Positions 42,242-51,470 are shown, counted from the first letter of the stretch. The stretch: 64,000 nucleotides of DNA from Bradyrhizobium ottawaense (GCF_002278135.3 NZ_CP029425.2:5370001-5434000); one strand, 5' to 3'. The notes: a model not told the origin generated them from the sequence alone. A program made the numbers and translations.

Positions 42242-43110
42242 GCGAGATCCCCGCCAAGGCACCGCAAGGCCATATCGACGTCAGGAGCTTCTCCCTCAGC
42301 TATGACGGCATCGAGGGACCGGTCCAGGCGGTCACCGATACGCAGATCCATGTGAAGCCGGGCGAGTTCGTCTCGATCGTCGGGCCCTCCGGCTGCGGAA
42401 AATCGACGCTGCTCAATGCGGTCGCGGGCTTCCTCAAGCCGACCACCGGTATTGTCACCGTCGACGGCGAGCGTGTGAGCGGACCCAGTGCCGAGCGCGG
42501 CATGGTGTTCCAGCAATATTCGCTGTTCCCCTGGAAGACGGTGCGGGAGAACGTCGAATTCGGGCTGAAGATGCGCGGCATGCCTCGCTCGCAGCGTGAG
42601 CGCGCCGCCCGGACGCTGCTCGGGCTGGCGGGCCTGGAGGCTTTCGAGAAGCACTATCCGGAAAAGCTCTCCGGCGGCATGAAGCAGCGCGTCGGCATCG
42701 TCCGCGCGCTCGCCACGGGGCCGAAAGTGCTGTTGCTGGACGAGCCCTTCGGTGCACTCGACGCCCAGACCCGCGTCATCATGCAGCAGATCCTCACCAA
42801 CATGTGGCAACGGCTGAAGATCTCGGTGCTGTTCGTCACCCACGACATCGACGAGGCGATCTTCCTGTCCGACCGGGTCTACTGCATGACCGCGCGCCCC
42901 GGCTCGATCAAGGCGGAGATCCCAATTCCGCTGGAACGGCCGCGACAGCAATCCATGATGATGTCCTCGGAATTTTTGGCGCTGCGCCGCGGGCTGATGT
43001 CCCTGATCCGCGAGGAGAGCCTGAAGGCGATGGGCGGCGAGATCAACGACCTCGGCATGCGCGGATTGAACATCGAGCTGCATGGCCAATCTTTGGCCGA
43101 GGTACTTTAG
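42238..43110 (+). CDS. ABC transporter ATP-binding protein, sulfonate/nitrate/taurine type
   Basis: 290 residues, ATG at 42238 overlapping the permease stop. Walker A GPSGCGKSTLL (about residue 50), Q-loop VFQQYSLFPWKTV, signature LSGGMKQRVGIVRALATG, Walker B VLLLDEPFGALD and the switch His in FVTHDIDEAIFLS are all intact. It powers the importer of the NosL-fused binding protein. The C-terminus has no regulatory extension. It converges on the mandelate-racemase-family gene, 20 bp away. Confidence 0.95.
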   Translation: MSEIPAKAPQGHIDVRSFSLSYDGIEGPVQAVTDTQIHVKPGEFVSIVGPSGCGKSTLLNAVAGFLKPTTGIVTVDGERVSGPSAERGMVFQQYSLFPWKTVRENVEFGLKMRGMPRSQRERAARTLLGLAGLEAFEKHYPEKLSGGMKQRVGIVRALATGPKVLLLDEPFGALDAQTRVIMQQILTNMWQRLKISVLFVTHDIDEAIFLSDRVYCMTARPGSIKAEIPIPLERPRQQSMMMSSEFLALRRGLMSLIREESLKAMGGEINDLGMRGLNIELHGQSLAEVL

Positions 43111-43130
43111 GCGAAGCCCCCCGCACTGAT

Positions 43131-44258
43131 CTAGATGCTGCGATAGCGCTCGATAGCTGAAAGATCCGGCACTGTTCCGAGCCCCGGGTCGTCACTCAGC
43201 TGAACCGTGCCTTCGCGCACGTCGACCAGGGAGCCGCAAAACAAATCGCGCAACGGATTGTCGTTGGCGTCGACCTCCAGCCAGCCATCCCCTCCGATGC
43301 CGGCAAGCAGATGAGCCGAGGCAAGCAGTCCAACGCCGCCGCCGAGATAGTGCGGGCAAAACGTCTTGCGCGCGTCGAGGATGTCGCGCGCCAGTCCGAC
43401 ACAGACCGTGAGCCCGCCCCACTTCGCGATGTCCGGCTGAACCACGCCGAGCACGTCCTCGGTCAACACCTGCCTGAAGCCTTCGGCGCTCGAGATGTTC
43501 TCGCCGGCCGCAATCGGCATGTCCGCGCCTGCCCGCAGTCTTAGCCATTCTTCGCGTGGCCGATCGGCGCGGATAGGCTCTTCCAGCCAACGCAGATCGA
43601 ACCCGCCAAGCCGCTCCAGCATCTGAAGCGCCTGTTCGACCGACCAGCCCTGATTGGCATCCGCCGCTAGCATGCCCGCGCCGACGATCTGGCGCAGAGC
43701 CGCGAGGTTGCCGAGGTCGATGTCGGCGCCGAATCCGACCTTCAACTTCAATGCGCGATGACCTCGCTCGAGTGCGGCTTCGGCCGTCTGCGTGGCTCCG
43801 CCGGGATTGATGCCGCTGGCATAGACCTTGATCGTACTGCCGTGCCCCCCGAGCAGCCGCCAGAGCGGCAAGCGCCGACGGCGCGCCGAGAGGTCCCACA
43901 GCGCGAGATCGATGCCCGCGATCGCCTGCGCAAACGGACCGGGTTCGCCGCATTGCAGCGCCAGCACTTCGGTGCCCCTCGTCAGGCTCTCGAAGGCTTG
44001 AGCCGGACCGTCGAATTTGCGCCCGACGAGACCGGGCGCGAGCACCTCGTTCACGAGCCGCGCACGATGCTCCGCACCGGGCGCGGGAAAATTCGACCAG
44101 GCCTCGCCCCACCCCTCGACGCCATCTTCATCGACGGCGCGAATGAAGACGGCGGGGCGGTTGAGCATGCGGCCGAACGACGTCACCACCGGCGTCGCCA
44201 ACGGATAGCGATAGCAGAACGCTTCGATCGAGCGGATGGTGAAGCTGTCAGACGTCAT
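43131..44258 (-). CDS. Mandelate racemase / muconate lactonizing enzyme family protein
   Basis: 375 residues of the enolase superfamily: N-terminal capping domain, then a barrel. Catalytic residues fit the MR subgroup: K173 in KLKVG (171-175), metal ligands D200 (DANQGW), E226 (LEEP) and E253 (GEN), and a His near residue 302 (CPHYLGGG). These enzymes abstract the alpha proton of a carboxylate and usually dehydrate or epimerise sugar acids. It is the last gene of the eight-gene sugar operon starting at 51470, so a sugar acid is the likely substrate. The exact acid is not predictable. Confidence 0.88.
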   Translation of the reverse strand: MTSDSFTIRSIEAFCYRYPLATPVVTSFGRMLNRPAVFIRAVDEDGVEGWGEAWSNFPAPGAEHRARLVNEVLAPGLVGRKFDGPAQAFESLTRGTEVLALQCGEPGPFAQAIAGIDLALWDLSARRRRLPLWRLLGGHGSTIKVYASGINPGGATQTAEAALERGHRALKLKVGFGADIDLGNLAALRQIVGAGMLAADANQGWSVEQALQMLERLGGFDLRWLEEPIRADRPREEWLRLRAGADMPIAAGENISSAEGFRQVLTEDVLGVVQPDIAKWGGLTVCVGLARDILDARKTFCPHYLGGGVGLLASAHLLAGIGGDGWLEVDANDNPLRDLFCGSLVDVREGTVQLSDDPGLGTVPDLSAIERYRSI

Positions 44259-44306
44259 GTTGCAGATCCTGCGATCGAGATCGGACCACGCGGAACGGCC
44301 ATCAGC

Positions 44307-45344
44307 TCAATACGCGCGCGCGAAGTCCCCTTCCCGCTTGATATCAGTGAATACGGGAAAGCGCGCCTTCCACGGCGTTCCCTTGGCCTTTGTCAACTCG
44401 TTGAGCCGTTCGAGCACACCAAGGCCATCCTTGCGCAGGCTGGCGGAAACCGCCGCGCGGTCCGGGAAATTCTTCAAGACGGCATCGAGCCAGATCGTGC
44501 GGCCCGCCAAAAACCCGCCCGCGCCCGCGGCATAGGCAAAGTCGAGTACCCGTTCGAATTTCTCCGGCGCAGCACCGCCGGAGAGCAGCACCCAGGGGAT
44601 GCTGCGCGCGCGGCAGATGTCGCCGATCGCGTCGAACTCCGTCTGCGCGGCTTTCGCCTCGGCGCCGCCATCCCGGGCAGGCAGATTGTTGGCCGCCAGC
44701 GGGCTCTCCAGCTTCAGAAGGTCGACGCCATATTCCGGCTTGGCGAACTCGCGCACGCTCTCGATGACCAGACCTGGAAGTTTTTCGGGCGACTCCACGT
44801 AGTCAGCGGTGTGATTGGCGCTGCCGAGGAACGGATAGACCAACAGCTCCAGGACGTAGGGAATGTCGTGACGGGCGCAATCCTGCCCGATCTCGCGAAC
44901 GAACCGCTTCTGATGCTCGTTGACCGCAGCATCGGCGTCCGGCCGGTACCACGCCAGCACCTTGACGGCGTCGCCGCCCATGGCGCGGATCTTCTCAACG
45001 CTCCAATCGGTGATCGCCCGCGACTTGCGTCCGCCCGATGTCTCATCCACCCGGTGCTCTTCAAGGGTCATGATGAGACCGCAACGCGGCGGCAGAAGAT
45101 CGATGGCCGCGGGCACCGCGAAATTCGGATCGAACAGCATCGAGCTGCAATGTGGCGCGAGGTTCTCGACGAGCAGACGCTTTGCTGCCGTCACGTCGGA
45201 ATACTCGACCTGGTCCCGCGTAATCCCCTTTGCTTTCGCAATAGCGTCAAACAGCGGCGGCCGCTGATCCAGCGCGACCATGCGAAAATGACCGTCCGCG
45301 TCGGCCAGACGCGCCAGGCCGCGGTTCTTTCCAATCGTTCTCAT
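44307..45344 (-). CDS. LacD/YihT-like class I aldolase
   Basis: 345 residues. The start at 45344 overlaps the kinase stop (ATGA). Family features are the N-terminal LADADGHFRMVALDQRPPLF, LLVENLAPHCSSMLFDPNFA and GGDAVKVLAWYRPDAD, in which K128 is a candidate Schiff-base lysine. LacD cleaves tagatose-1,6-bisphosphate and YihT cleaves 6-deoxy-6-sulfofructose-1-phosphate. With the PfkB kinase gene directly upstream, the pair fits the scheme ketose, phosphorylation, aldol cleavage. The sugar could be a tagatose-like ketose or a modified (even sulfo-) sugar; no sulfoquinovosidase or isomerase gene is nearby to support the latter. Confidence 0.8.
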   Translation of the reverse strand: MRTIGKNRGLARLADADGHFRMVALDQRPPLFDAIAKAKGITRDQVEYSDVTAAKRLLVENLAPHCSSMLFDPNFAVPAAIDLLPPRCGLIMTLEEHRVDETSGGRKSRAITDWSVEKIRAMGGDAVKVLAWYRPDADAAVNEHQKRFVREIGQDCARHDIPYVLELLVYPFLGSANHTADYVESPEKLPGLVIESVREFAKPEYGVDLLKLESPLAANNLPARDGGAEAKAAQTEFDAIGDICRARSIPWVLLSGGAAPEKFERVLDFAYAAGAGGFLAGRTIWLDAVLKNFPDRAAVSASLRKDGLGVLERLNELTKAKGTPWKARFPVFTDIKREGDFARAY

Positions 45345-46300
45345 GGCTTCGTCCTCATGAATGCAAGACACTCGTTGATGGTGGGGATTCCGTTGCGTCC
45401 GCCTGCGTGGCGGCATTTCATTGCGGCCGCCGCGGCGGAAAACGCCATCGCGTCGCGCACGTCGAGGCCGGCGCCGACCGCGAGGGCATAAGCGCCATGG
45501 AAGACGTCGCCGGCGCCCGTGGTGTCGACCACATCGACCGCGAAGGCCGCCTGCCGGTGCAGGCGGCCGTTCTCGTACCAGCTCACACCCTCGCCACCGC
45601 GCGTCACGGCGATGATGCGACACCCGAAGCGGGCGAGCGCGGCGAGGGTTTCATCCTTGGCCGAGCCGCCAAAAGCCGTGAGCGCGGGCTCGGAGAAGAT
45701 TGCGTGGTCAGTCAGGGGCAACAGCCGCTCGAACACCTCGGCATCGGCCATGTCGCCGTCGAGCACCGTCGGGATCCCGCGCGCGCGGGCTTCGCGGAAC
45801 AACGTTGCCGCCCCCTCGACCCAGCGCGGATCTGCCAGCACCGAGGATGCGCGGGCAACCGTCTCCAACGGCAGCCAGTCGGCTGCTTCCGGATAGAGAC
45901 CGCGGAAATTGACGATCTGCCGTTCGCCCGAGCTGTCGACGATGATCCCGGAGACCGACGAGCGGCCATCGGGAAACAGCCGGAAATTCTCGACATCGAT
46001 GCCCTCGGCGCCGAAGGCGGACCGCATCTCCTGGCCGGCGGCATCATTGCCTGCCCGGCCCCAGAACGCGACCGCCGCGCCGAGCCTTGCAACCGTAACC
46101 GCGGCGTTGGCGGCCATGCCGCCGCCGAGGGTCCCGTAGCCGGCGGCCTTGATCTTCTCGCTTCTGCCTGCAAAGAGCCGGTCGACGCGCCAGATCTGAT
46201 CGAGCGCCGACAGCCCGAGGCAAATCACCTGCACGCGATCCGCCTTGGACACGAGCTCTGCCAGCGCCGACGGATTTCCAATGTTCGCCGGCGAGCTCAC
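45341..46300 (-). CDS. PfkB family sugar kinase
   Basis: 319 residues, GTG start at 46300 overlapping the ATPase stop (GTGA). The PfkB signatures are present: GTLGGGMAANAAVTVARLG near residues 56-74 and DTTGAGDVFHGAY at 259-271 with D265 as catalytic base. It phosphorylates a sugar or ketose hydroxyl with ATP. The glycine-rich N-terminal motif resembles that of sulfofructose and ribokinase-like enzymes, but the substrate is not determined. It feeds the aldolase encoded next. Confidence 0.9.
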   Translation of the reverse strand: MSSPANIGNPSALAELVSKADRVQVICLGLSALDQIWRVDRLFAGRSEKIKAAGYGTLGGGMAANAAVTVARLGAAVAFWGRAGNDAAGQEMRSAFGAEGIDVENFRLFPDGRSSVSGIIVDSSGERQIVNFRGLYPEAADWLPLETVARASSVLADPRWVEGAATLFREARARGIPTVLDGDMADAEVFERLLPLTDHAIFSEPALTAFGGSAKDETLAALARFGCRIIAVTRGGEGVSWYENGRLHRQAAFAVDVVDTTGAGDVFHGAYALAVGAGLDVRDAMAFSAAAAAMKCRHAGGRNGIPTINECLAFMRTKP

Positions 46301-47370
46301 CGCAAGACCCGCCCGTCTGCGGCGTCGAACAGATGCGTCCGGCCGGGTTGCGGGCGGAGGCTGAGGCGATCGCCGACCTTCGGTCGTAGCGACGGATCGA
46401 CCCGCGCGATGGATGCCGCGCCGGCGAGATCGAAATGGATCAGCGTGTCCGAGCCGAGCGGCTCAACGAGCTTGACGTTCACTGCAATACCGTCGGCGGC
46501 ATCGGTGGCAACGGCAAAATGTTCGGGACGAATGCCAAGCACAGCGCTGCCGGCCCGCCGCAGCCCGTTTGCCGTCTCCTCGCCCAGCGGCACCACCGTT
46601 CCGCCTTGCGAAAGGATCGCACGCTCCTGTCGCCATTCGACCGGAAAGAAATTCATGGCTGGCGAGCCGATGAAGCCGGCCACGAACTGGTTGGCCGGCC
46701 GCTCGTAGACCGCCTCAGGCGTGTCGTATTGCTGGATCGTGCCGCTCTGAAGCACCACGATGCGGTCGGCCATGGTCATGGCCTCGATCTGGTCATGCGT
46801 CACGAAGACCATGGTGGTCTTGAGCTCCTGCGACAGCGCCTTGATCTCGGCACGCACCTGCCCGCGCAGCTTGGCGTCGAGATTCGAGAGCGGCTCATCG
46901 AACAGGAAGGCTTTTGGATTGCGCACGATCGCACGCCCCATGGCGACGCGCTGGCGCTGGCCGCCGGAGAGCTCCTTCGGCTTGCGGTCGAGATACGGCT
47001 CGATGTGCAGCAGCGACGCCGCGCGCTTCACCCGCGCGTCGATCTCCGCCTTCGGCGTTCCCCGCAGCTCCAGCGCAAAGGACATGTTGTCGTAAACCCG
47101 CATGTGCGGATAGAGCGCGTAATCCTGGAACACCATCGCGATGTCGCGCTGCGCCGCCTGCACGCCGTTGACGCGCGTATCGCCGATGTAGAGGTCGCCG
47201 GAGGAAATCGGCTCGAGGCCTGCGATGATCCGGAGCAAAGTCGACTTGCCGCAACCGGACGGGCCGACGAAAACCACGAATTCGTGGTCCGCGATCTCCA
47301 GGTTGAGATCGGGGATCACAGTGAAATTGCCGTAGCGTTTGGTAAGGTTGCGGATCGAGATCGAGGCCAT
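46297..47370 (-). CDS. Sugar ABC transporter ATP-binding protein (UgpC/MalK type)
   Basis: 357 residues, ATG at 47370 (MASISIRNLTKRYGNFTVIP); the long upstream frame is not needed. Walker A GPSGCGKSTLLRII, signature LSGGQRQRVAMGRAIV, Walker B FLFDEPLSNLD, switch VTHDQIEAMTMAD. The C-terminal TOBE-type regulatory domain (VLGIRPEHFAV) is present, as in MalK/UgpC. It energises the import of the sugar bound by the protein at 50169-51470. It lies between the zinc dehydrogenase gene (5 bp) and the kinase gene (4-nt overlap). Confidence 0.95.
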   Translation of the reverse strand: MASISIRNLTKRYGNFTVIPDLNLEIADHEFVVFVGPSGCGKSTLLRIIAGLEPISSGDLYIGDTRVNGVQAAQRDIAMVFQDYALYPHMRVYDNMSFALELRGTPKAEIDARVKRAASLLHIEPYLDRKPKELSGGQRQRVAMGRAIVRNPKAFLFDEPLSNLDAKLRGQVRAEIKALSQELKTTMVFVTHDQIEAMTMADRIVVLQSGTIQQYDTPEAVYERPANQFVAGFIGSPAMNFFPVEWRQERAILSQGGTVVPLGEETANGLRRAGSAVLGIRPEHFAVATDAADGIAVNVKLVEPLGSDTLIHFDLAGAASIARVDPSLRPKVGDRLSLRPQPGRTHLFDAADGRVLR

Positions 47371-47375
47371 ATCGC

Positions 47376-48380
47376 TTAGTCCAGCGCCAGTACAGGCTTG
47401 ATCAACTCGCCTTTGGCGAAGCGGGCGAAATTCTCGGGCAAGGCGGACAGGCCGAACTCGCCGTCGACGAGAACGCGGTATTCGTCCTTGTACCTGCGCA
47501 GCAGTTCGACGTTCGGCTCGAAATCCGAAACCGGGAAGTAGAAGGTCCGGATCATGTAGAAATCCTTGCGGCGGAACACCTTGCCTTCCTCGATGGTCCA
47601 GGGCGCGGCGTTCTCGCCGACCAGCACCAGCGCCCCGCGCGGCAGGACGAGCTCGATACCGAGGTTGCGCGCCGCGTGCGCGCCGGAGCATTCCATGATG
47701 AGGGCGAACCGTTTCGACGTGTCGCCGACCGGATGCGGTTTCACGCCGAACGATCGGGCGATATTCAAGCGTGCAGCGTTCGGATCGGCCACGTGGATGT
47801 CGTCATAACCGAGACTACGGAGCGCCAGCACGACGCCGAGACCGACAGGCCCCGCTCCCATCACGAGGACCGCACCTGCCTCGTCCGGCTGCACTACGCG
47901 ACTGACGAACCGCACGGCGTGGCCGGAGGTGCCGATAGTGTCGAGCAAGAGCGGCGCGAGGCTGTCCTCGATATCGTCGGGCACCGGCAGCAGGCAATTC
48001 TCCGGCACCGGCACGTATTCGGCGTAGCCGCCCGGCCTGTTCCAGCCGATCAGGCTCGAGACCTCCAGGCACATCTGGGTGTCGCCGCGCTTGCAGGCCG
48101 CACAGTGGTCACAGTGCAACGGGATATAGACGGCGCAGCGGCGGCCATGCAGGCGATGGCCGGGCTGCTCGACGACGCCAAAAATCTCGTGGCCGGCGGT
48201 GAACTCGGCGCCTTTGTGCCAGAGCTTGAAGTCCGAGCCGCACAGCGCGGTGCGCGAGACCCGCACCAGCACCTCGCCTGCCCCAACGTCGGGCATCCGT
48301 ACCGGCTCGATGGTGATGCGTTCGTGACCATGGAACACCGCAGCCTGCATGATCGCGTTCGGACGTGGCGTTACGTTCAT
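47376..48380 (-). CDS. Zinc-dependent alcohol/polyol dehydrogenase
   Basis: 334 residues of the medium-chain dehydrogenase family. Catalytic zinc ligands are in TALCGSDFKLW and the GHEIFGVVE motif; the structural-zinc lobe has the four cysteines of CDHCAACKRGDTQMC. The NAD(P)-binding motif is VMGAGPVGLGVVLALRSLG. Enzymes of this subgroup oxidise sugar alcohols or L-threonine-like substrates. Inside a sugar ABC operon it likely oxidises a polyol or a C-position of the imported sugar before phosphorylation by the PfkB kinase. Eight bases separate it from the permease gene upstream. Confidence 0.9.
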   Translation of the reverse strand: MNVTPRPNAIMQAAVFHGHERITIEPVRMPDVGAGEVLVRVSRTALCGSDFKLWHKGAEFTAGHEIFGVVEQPGHRLHGRRCAVYIPLHCDHCAACKRGDTQMCLEVSSLIGWNRPGGYAEYVPVPENCLLPVPDDIEDSLAPLLLDTIGTSGHAVRFVSRVVQPDEAGAVLVMGAGPVGLGVVLALRSLGYDDIHVADPNAARLNIARSFGVKPHPVGDTSKRFALIMECSGAHAARNLGIELVLPRGALVLVGENAAPWTIEEGKVFRRKDFYMIRTFYFPVSDFEPNVELLRRYKDEYRVLVDGEFGLSALPENFARFAKGELIKPVLALD

Positions 48381-48387
48381 CAGATAC

Positions 48388-49215
48388 CTAACCTTTCACC
48401 GCGCCGAGCGTCAGCCCGGACACCAGCCAACGCTGAACCAGAGCTGCCAGTACCAGCGGCGGCAATGCGATCAGCGTCGCCGCGGCCATCAGGGCGCCCC
48501 ATTGCGTCGAGCCTTCGCCGATGAAATTGAATGCTGCCGCGATCAGCGTCTTGGTGTCGCCATTGGAAAGCACCAGCGCAAACAGGAAGTAGTTCCACGA
48601 GAATACGAAGGCCAGTATGGCCGAGACTGCGATGCCGGACGCCACCAGCGGCAGCGCGATGCGCCAGAGGATGCGGGTGACGCTGCATCCATCGACCTGC
48701 GCCGCCTCGAACACGCTGCGCGGGATGCCGTCAAACGACGGCAGCAAGACCCAGATCACGATCGGGAGCGTGATCACCGCGTGGCTGAGGATTAGCGCCG
48801 TGTACGACCCGATCATGCCGACCTGCCGGAACATGACATACCACGGCAGCAGGAACAGCGTTCCCGGTGCCATGCGCGCCGCGAGCGTCAGGATCGCCGG
48901 CCACGAAATACGCGTCCAGGAGACGGCGAACGCGGCCGGAATTCCGAACAGGAGCCCAAGCGCGGTCGAGCCGACGGTGACGATCAGGCTGTTGAGGGCA
49001 TAGCTCAGGAACGGCGTCGTCTTGGTCAGCTCGACATAATTGTCCAGCGTCGGCGTGAAGATCAGTGTCGGCGGATAGGCCGTCACCTCGAAGGACGGCT
49101 TGAAGGAGGCCAGCACCATCCAGACCGTTGGCGTCATGATGATAACGCCGGCCAGCACGAGCTGCACCAGGTTGAGCCAGCTTATCCAGCGGTCGGTGTT
49201 GACTGCGTCGGTCAT
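48388..49215 (-). CDS. Carbohydrate ABC transporter permease, MalG type
   Basis: 275 residues with six membrane segments (for example LVQLVLAGVIIMTPTVWMVL at the N-terminus). The conserved cytoplasmic loop is EAAQVDGCSVTRILWRIALP, the EAA motif of MalG-like permeases. It pairs with the permease encoded 4 bp upstream. Starts at the ATG at 49215. Confidence 0.94.
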   Translation of the reverse strand: MTDAVNTDRWISWLNLVQLVLAGVIIMTPTVWMVLASFKPSFEVTAYPPTLIFTPTLDNYVELTKTTPFLSYALNSLIVTVGSTALGLLFGIPAAFAVSWTRISWPAILTLAARMAPGTLFLLPWYVMFRQVGMIGSYTALILSHAVITLPIVIWVLLPSFDGIPRSVFEAAQVDGCSVTRILWRIALPLVASGIAVSAILAFVFSWNYFLFALVLSNGDTKTLIAAAFNFIGEGSTQWGALMAAATLIALPPLVLAALVQRWLVSGLTLGAVKG

Positions 49216-49219
49216 GAGA

Positions 49220-50107
49220 TCACCACGCCACCGCGCCGCGCAGGCGGTTGAAGGCGAGCACGGCGCCGAACACGATCGCGGTCAGCGTCAGCATCAACGC
49301 GCTGGCATAGCCGATGTTGAAGAATTCGAAGCCGACCCGGAAGCCGTAGATATTGAGCGTATTCGAGGCGTTGCCGGGCCCGCCCTGGGTCGTGATGTAG
49401 ATGATGTCGAAGAAGCGCAGGAGATCGACGCTGCGCAGGATGGCTGCAGTGACGATGGTCGGCAGCAGCAGCGGCAGCGTGATGCGCTGGAAGGTCTTGA
49501 ACGCAGATGCGCCATCGATCTGCGCGGCCTCGTAGACGCTCGGCGGCAGAGATTGCAGGCCGCCGAGCACGATCAGGGCGACGTACGGCGTCCACTGCCA
49601 GCTATCGATCAGCGCGACCGTCGGAATGACCCATGTCGGCGAGGCCAGCCAGTCCGACGGCGGCAGGCCGAACGATTGCAGGATGTAGTTGGCCGCGCCC
49701 AGCGACGGATCGAGGATCACAAGCCACATCATGCCGGCGACCACCGGCGGCATCATGAACGGCGAGATGAACAGCGATCGCACGATCCCAGGAAGGCGCT
49801 TGGCATGAAACAGGACCAACGCAAGCCAGACGCCGAAGACGAGTTGCAGCACCAGCGAGAGCACGAACAGCGCAATGGTGATCCACAACCCATGCCAGAA
49901 CTCGACGTCGGACATCAGCTTCGTGTAATTAGCAAGGCCGGCAAAGGACTGCTTGCCGGTCGAAGAGAAAGTCTGGAAGCCGAGCCAGATCGTATAGACG
50001 ACCGGAAATGCGATCATCGCGACCGTGAAGATCACGGCCGGCGCCGAGAGCGCCGCCATTTCCAGCTCCTGCCGGTCCTGCGTGAGTGTCGCAGCCGTGT
50101 CAGACAT
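49220..50107 (-). CDS. Carbohydrate ABC transporter permease, MalF type
   Basis: 295 residues, six membrane helices (first: AVIFTVAMIAFPVVYTIWLG). The EAA-type loop reads EAAQIDGASAFKTFQRITLP. Periplasmic loops are of normal length for short MalF-like permeases. It forms the translocation pore together with the MalG-type subunit. The ATG at 50107 is preceded by AGGACAGGA; the binding-protein gene stop is 61 bp upstream, so the three transport genes are in order. Confidence 0.94.
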   Translation of the reverse strand: MSDTAATLTQDRQELEMAALSAPAVIFTVAMIAFPVVYTIWLGFQTFSSTGKQSFAGLANYTKLMSDVEFWHGLWITIALFVLSLVLQLVFGVWLALVLFHAKRLPGIVRSLFISPFMMPPVVAGMMWLVILDPSLGAANYILQSFGLPPSDWLASPTWVIPTVALIDSWQWTPYVALIVLGGLQSLPPSVYEAAQIDGASAFKTFQRITLPLLLPTIVTAAILRSVDLLRFFDIIYITTQGGPGNASNTLNIYGFRVGFEFFNIGYASALMLTLTAIVFGAVLAFNRLRGAVAW

Positions 50108-50168
50108 GTATTCCTGTCCTCGATCGAGTTAGGTGCCGGCCGGCGCGAAACCAGCCGGCACCGGGCGG

Positions 50169-51470
50169 TCAGTTCAGCGCGATCAGCGCGTCCAGCGCCT
50201 TGTCGGCGTCCGCGCAAGCCTGATCGACGGTCTTTTGCTTCAGGATCAAATCCTGCACCGCCTGACCAATGAACTCGCGCGATTGGGGATTGGCGACGAT
50301 GGGATAGCCGACTTCGGACGAGCCCTTGGTGGCGAGCACGTCGAGCGCGGCCTGCCATTCCTTGCGCACTGGCTCCTCGTCGATCCACTTGCGATATTCG
50401 GGGTCCTTGGCGACGGACGGACGCGGCGGGGCAATACCCTGCAGGGCCATCTTCTTCTGCACCTCGGGGCTCGTTGCCCACTGCACGAAGTACCAGGCCG
50501 CATCAGGCTGCTTGCTGTGTGAGGACACCGCCATACCCCAGCCGATCGTGGTCGGCACCTGGCCGGCCTCGCCCGCCGGGAACGGCAACAGGCCGGTATC
50601 CTTCAGGCGCGCGCCGCCTTCCATCACCGTGCGCAGTTCATTGGAGGATTCGAACGCCATCGCCGCGCGGCCGCCGCGATACAGCGCCGAAATCTGCTGG
50701 AAGCTGTAATTGACGACGCCGGGCGGTCCGAAGTCACGCAGCAGCCGGCTATAGGTGTCGAGCGCCTCCTTGCCCTTGGCCGAGCACAGGCTCGACTTGC
50801 CGCTCGCGATATACGCGCCGCCGATATTGTGCAGCATGTTGCTGAAGGTGTAGGCGATCGCAGGCTTGAGGCCACGCGAGACGAACGGCGTCACCGTGCT
50901 GTCGCAAGTCTTGATCTTCTCGGCGGCAGCCTCGACGTCCTTGATGGTCTTCGGCGCCTCGAGGCCGCACTTCTTGAAGATATCGGTGCGGTAATAGAAA
51001 ATCGGGCCCTCGATGTTCATCGGCATGCTGGTCAGCTTGCCGCCGAACGTCGCGGCCTTCAGCAGGGCCTGGCTCAACCCCGCCGGATCGTAGTCCTTGG
51101 CGACCTCGTTCTTGGCCATCGCGGTGAGATCGCCGTACCAGCCGGCAGCGGCGAACTGCTCGCCTTCGCGCGAGGGCAGCGTCATGAACACATCGACCTC
51201 GTCGCTGTTCGCATTCATGACGGTGACCAGACGCTGGCGCATCTGCTGTTCCTGATAGCCGTCGACCTTCAGGGTCATGCCGGTCAGCTTCTCGAAATCG
51301 GCCTTATAGGTAAGCAGCGCCTGCGAAACCGGATTGTTGTTGGCGAGAAAGGTGACGGTCTTGCCCTTGAACTTCATCCAGTCGAATTCGGCCGCGCGCG
51401 CCTGCGCGCTCACGGCGGCAATCGCAAGAACGGGCAACGCGACGCGCGTCGCGAGCATCCTGGCCTTCAT
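50169..51470 (-). CDS. Carbohydrate ABC transporter substrate-binding protein
   Basis: 433 residues. Signal peptide MKARMLATRVALPVLAIAAV (cleavage likely after ARA), then a type I extracellular sugar-binding fold (VTFLANNNPVSQALLTYKAD; PMNIEGPIFYYRTDIFKKCG; FPAGEAGQVPTTIGWGMAVS). It captures the sugar in the periplasm for the two permeases. GGGAGGAG lies six bases before the ATG, making it one of the best-expressed starts in the window. It heads the eight-gene operon and is controlled from a promoter with a perfect LacI-family operator. The ligand is not evident from sequence. Confidence 0.94.
   Translation of the reverse strand: MKARMLATRVALPVLAIAAVSAQARAAEFDWMKFKGKTVTFLANNNPVSQALLTYKADFEKLTGMTLKVDGYQEQQMRQRLVTVMNANSDEVDVFMTLPSREGEQFAAAGWYGDLTAMAKNEVAKDYDPAGLSQALLKAATFGGKLTSMPMNIEGPIFYYRTDIFKKCGLEAPKTIKDVEAAAEKIKTCDSTVTPFVSRGLKPAIAYTFSNMLHNIGGAYIASGKSSLCSAKGKEALDTYSRLLRDFGPPGVVNYSFQQISALYRGGRAAMAFESSNELRTVMEGGARLKDTGLLPFPAGEAGQVPTTIGWGMAVSSHSKQPDAAWYFVQWATSPEVQKKMALQGIAPPRPSVAKDPEYRKWIDEEPVRKEWQAALDVLATKGSSEVGYPIVANPQSREFIGQAVQDLILKQKTVDQACADADKALDALIALN

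Noticed and set aside
43758..45491. 577-codon plus-strand open frame
   Set aside because: Antisense to the enolase-superfamily and aldolase genes, both of which show clear catalytic motifs; shadow.
44307..51470. Sulfoquinovose (sulfo-EMP) operon
   Set aside because: Kinase and aldolase are similar in type, but no sulfoquinovosidase, isomerase or sulfolactaldehyde reductase is present; kept only as a remote possibility.
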